From NCBI GenBank assembly GCA_002771395.1, contig PCSS01000215.1, positions 2,629-8,345 on the forward strand: a stretch of 5,717 bases of DNA. Reading direction: 5' to 3'. This document shows, piece by piece, positions 3,883 to 5,717 of the stretch (position 1 is its first letter; every line of letters begins with the position of its first letter). Origin of the DNA: Bacteroidetes bacterium CG23_combo_of_CG06-09_8_20_14_all_32_9 (GTDB taxonomy: Bacteria; Bacteroidota; Bacteroidia; Bacteroidales; GWA2-32-17). A model generated the notes under the pieces. That model had not been told where the DNA came from and searched no databases. It saw nothing but the letters and a program-made list of their open reading frames with translations. A program made the translations under genes and the position numbers.

Positions 3883-5717
3883 ATGTGCGGTATTGCAGGA
3901 TATGTTTCTCAAAACTATTCCATCAATGATGATGAATTTATAACCACATTGCGTTATTTGAGCCATCGCGGTCCCGATGCCGAAGGTATTTTTCGTCACA
4001 ACAACACCTTGCTTGGTCATAAACGGTTAAGTATAATTGACCTGTCGGCAAGTGCCAATCAACCTATGACATCTGCAAATGGAAGATATACTATTGTTTT
4101 TAATGGCGAAATATACAATTTTAAAGAGTTGGCAAAACAATACCGGTTAAACCTGAAAACCCGCTCCGATACTGAAACAATTCTGGAACTTTATGCAATA
4201 GTTGGCGAAAAACTTCCATCTTTACTAAATGGTATGTTTGCCTTTGCCATATACGACCATCAAACCGGTGATATTATTTTGACCCGCGATAGAATGGGAA
4301 TAAAACCTCTTTACTATTATATTGATGATAACATTTTTGCCTTCGCCTCTGAACTTAAAGCAATTACAAAATTCCCTTACATCTCTAAAAAATTAGAAAT
4401 AAATTACGAAGCCATTAAAAATTATCTTCATCTTGGTTATATTCCTCAACCACACTCAATTTATAAAAATATTAAAAAATTTCCTTCAGGAAACTACGCT
4501 TTTTTTCATAACAATAATCTAACATTTTCAAGTTATTGGAAATTAAATGAAATTATTGAAAAAGATGTACTTTCGGATGAAAAAATGGCTTTAAAAAAGT
4601 TTAACCGACTTTTAACCGACAGTGTAAACCTTAGAATGTTTTGCGATGTCCCTTTTGGCACATTACTAAGCGGTGGCATCGATTCAGGGTTAGTTACCGC
4701 CATAGCTGCAAAAGCAGGCAACTCTCCGGTAAATACATACACTATCGGATTCAGGGAACAATCGCATAATGAAGCCCCTTATGCTGCAAGAATTGCAAAA
4801 CATCTGAATACAAATCATCACGAATATATTTTGTCGGAAAAAGAAGCCATAAATTTAATTCCCGATATTTTAAATACCTACGATGAACCTTTTGCTGACT
4901 CTTCAGCCATTCCAACTATGCTCATTTCAAAAATAGCTGCCACCAATGTAAAAATGGTACTTTCGGGCGATGGTGGCGATGAGCTTTTTCATGGCTACGG
5001 CGCTTATAAATGGGCGAAACGTTTAGCAAATCCTTTTTATTCTAATTTACGTATCCCTGTTTCCTTGGTTTTAAAACTCGGAAACAACCGTTATAAAAGA
5101 ATTTCTCATTTATTTCAATATAGAAATCCCGATAATGTTCAAAATCATATTTTTTCACAGGAACAATATTTATTTAGTCAAAAGGAAATTGAACAACTTT
5201 CTGGTGATGTGTTGAGGAAAACCAAAACATTTAATTATTTTTCTGCTAATACAAAACGAATCCTTACTCCAACCGAGAAACAGTCGTTATTTGACTTACA
5301 ATATTATTTGCAGGATGATTTACTTGTTAAGGTTGATAGAGCTTCGATGAAATATTCGCTTGAAGTTAGAGTCCCATTTCTTGATTACAGAATTGTAGAT
5401 TTTGCTCTTAATCTTAATCCATCATTAAAAATAAAAGGAAACACACTGAAGTATCTTTTAAAAAAGCTTCTTCTTCAATATTATCCCAAAGATTTTTTTG
5501 ACCGCCCAAAAAAAGGATTTTCCATACCTTTAAGTAAATGGTTGAAAAATGAATTAAATTATTTAATAGATGAGTATTTAAACGAAACTGCTATTTGTAA
5601 AACCGGGATTTTTAACTGCATTTACATTAATGTATTAATAACCCGATTCAAAAACGGGGAACATTATTTATATAATCGTTTGTGGAACCTTATTGTTTTG
5701 CAGATGTTTTTGATGAA
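3883..5717 (+). CDS. asnB: Glutamine-hydrolysing asparagine synthetase AsnB, extreme 3' end cut by window edge
   Basis: Makes asparagine from aspartate, ATP and glutamine in the cytoplasm. The frame stays open for 611 codons to the right edge. The start is fixed by MCGIAG, because C2 becomes the N-terminal nucleophile once Met is removed. The glutaminase domain (about 2-210) shows SHRGPDAEG (27-35), RLSIIDLS (48-55), NQP (59-61), NGEIYN (74-79) and SDTE (95-98). The synthetase domain shows the ATP PP-loop SGGIDS (263-268), SGDGGDELF (361-369), DDLLVKVDRASM (478-489), SLEVRVPFLD (492-501) and RPKKGFSIP (541-549). Family members are usually around 600-640 residues, so little is missing. Small departures from the common pattern are RDRMGIKPLY (M138 for the usual F) and H370 after GDGGDELF (usually G). 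Members of this class occur both as housekeeping enzymes and in surface-polysaccharide clusters; the genes beyond the edge would decide. It has its own promoter and no tie to suf. Confidence 0.97.
   Translation, partial: MCGIAGYVSQNYSINDDEFITTLRYLSHRGPDAEGIFRHNNTLLGHKRLSIIDLSASANQPMTSANGRYTIVFNGEIYNFKELAKQYRLNLKTRSDTETILELYAIVGEKLPSLLNGMFAFAIYDHQTGDIILTRDRMGIKPLYYYIDDNIFAFASELKAITKFPYISKKLEINYEAIKNYLHLGYIPQPHSIYKNIKKFPSGNYAFFHNNNLTFSSYWKLNEIIEKDVLSDEKMALKKFNRLLTDSVNLRMFCDVPFGTLLSGGIDSGLVTAIAAKAGNSPVNTYTIGFREQSHNEAPYAARIAKHLNTNHHEYILSEKEAINLIPDILNTYDEPFADSSAIPTMLISKIAATNVKMVLSGDGGDELFHGYGAYKWAKRLANPFYSNLRIPVSLVLKLGNNRYKRISHLFQYRNPDNVQNHIFSQEQYLFSQKEIEQLSGDVLRKTKTFNYFSANTKRILTPTEKQSLFDLQYYLQDDLLVKVDRASMKYSLEVRVPFLDYRIVDFALNLNPSLKIKGNTLKYLLKKLLLQYYPKDFFDRPKKGFSIPLSKWLKNELNYLIDEYLNETAICKTGIFNCIYINVLITRFKNGEHYLYNRLWNLIVLQMFLM

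Noticed and set aside
4533..4742. Minus-strand open frame of 69 codons
   Set aside because: Antisense to the PP-loop region of asnB, which is open and conserved in its own frame.

Overview
The window looks like a chromosomal piece of a member of the Bacteroidetes (Bacteroidota). Three things point there: a secreted protein with a C-terminal type IX secretion (T9SS type A) sorting domain, A+T-rich DNA, and exact matches to the Bacteroidetes -7 promoter element TAnnTTTG about 30-40 bp before every apparent transcription unit. The genus cannot be named from this sequence.

Layout, left to right. (1) Positions 1-461, minus strand, cut by the left edge: a predicted PD-(D/E)XK nuclease-like protein whose N-terminal third is a heptad-repeat coiled coil encoded by a 21-bp DNA repeat. 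(2) Positions 462-745: a divergent intergenic region holding a perfect 9-bp-arm inverted repeat and three copies of an ATCCAAC(G/T)GGGT motif, so five TCCAAC cores in about 130 bp, directly next to the sufS promoter. (3) Positions 746-2716: a tight three-gene operon, sufS-sufE-sufT-like, for iron-sulfur cluster assembly. SufS takes sulfur from cysteine, SufE carries the persulfide onward, and the DUF59/MIP18 protein is thought to help maturation or delivery of clusters. The scaffold genes sufBCD are not next to them here. (4) Positions 2789-3769: a 326-residue T9SS cargo protein with a signal peptide, a probable beta-sandwich body and a sorting domain, with its own promoter and followed by a strong intrinsic terminator. 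(5) Positions 3883-5717, cut by the right edge: asnB, glutamine-dependent asparagine synthetase, open for 611 codons and nearly complete.

Most of the window is ordinary housekeeping content. The best candidate for something undescribed is the TCCAAC array in front of sufS, which may be an operator cluster, an RNA-folding switch or a genome-wide repeat. The next most interesting are the unusual residues around the SufS catalytic cysteine, the separation of sufSET from sufBCD, and the 7-11-7-7 spacing in the coiled-coil repeat of the nuclease-like protein.
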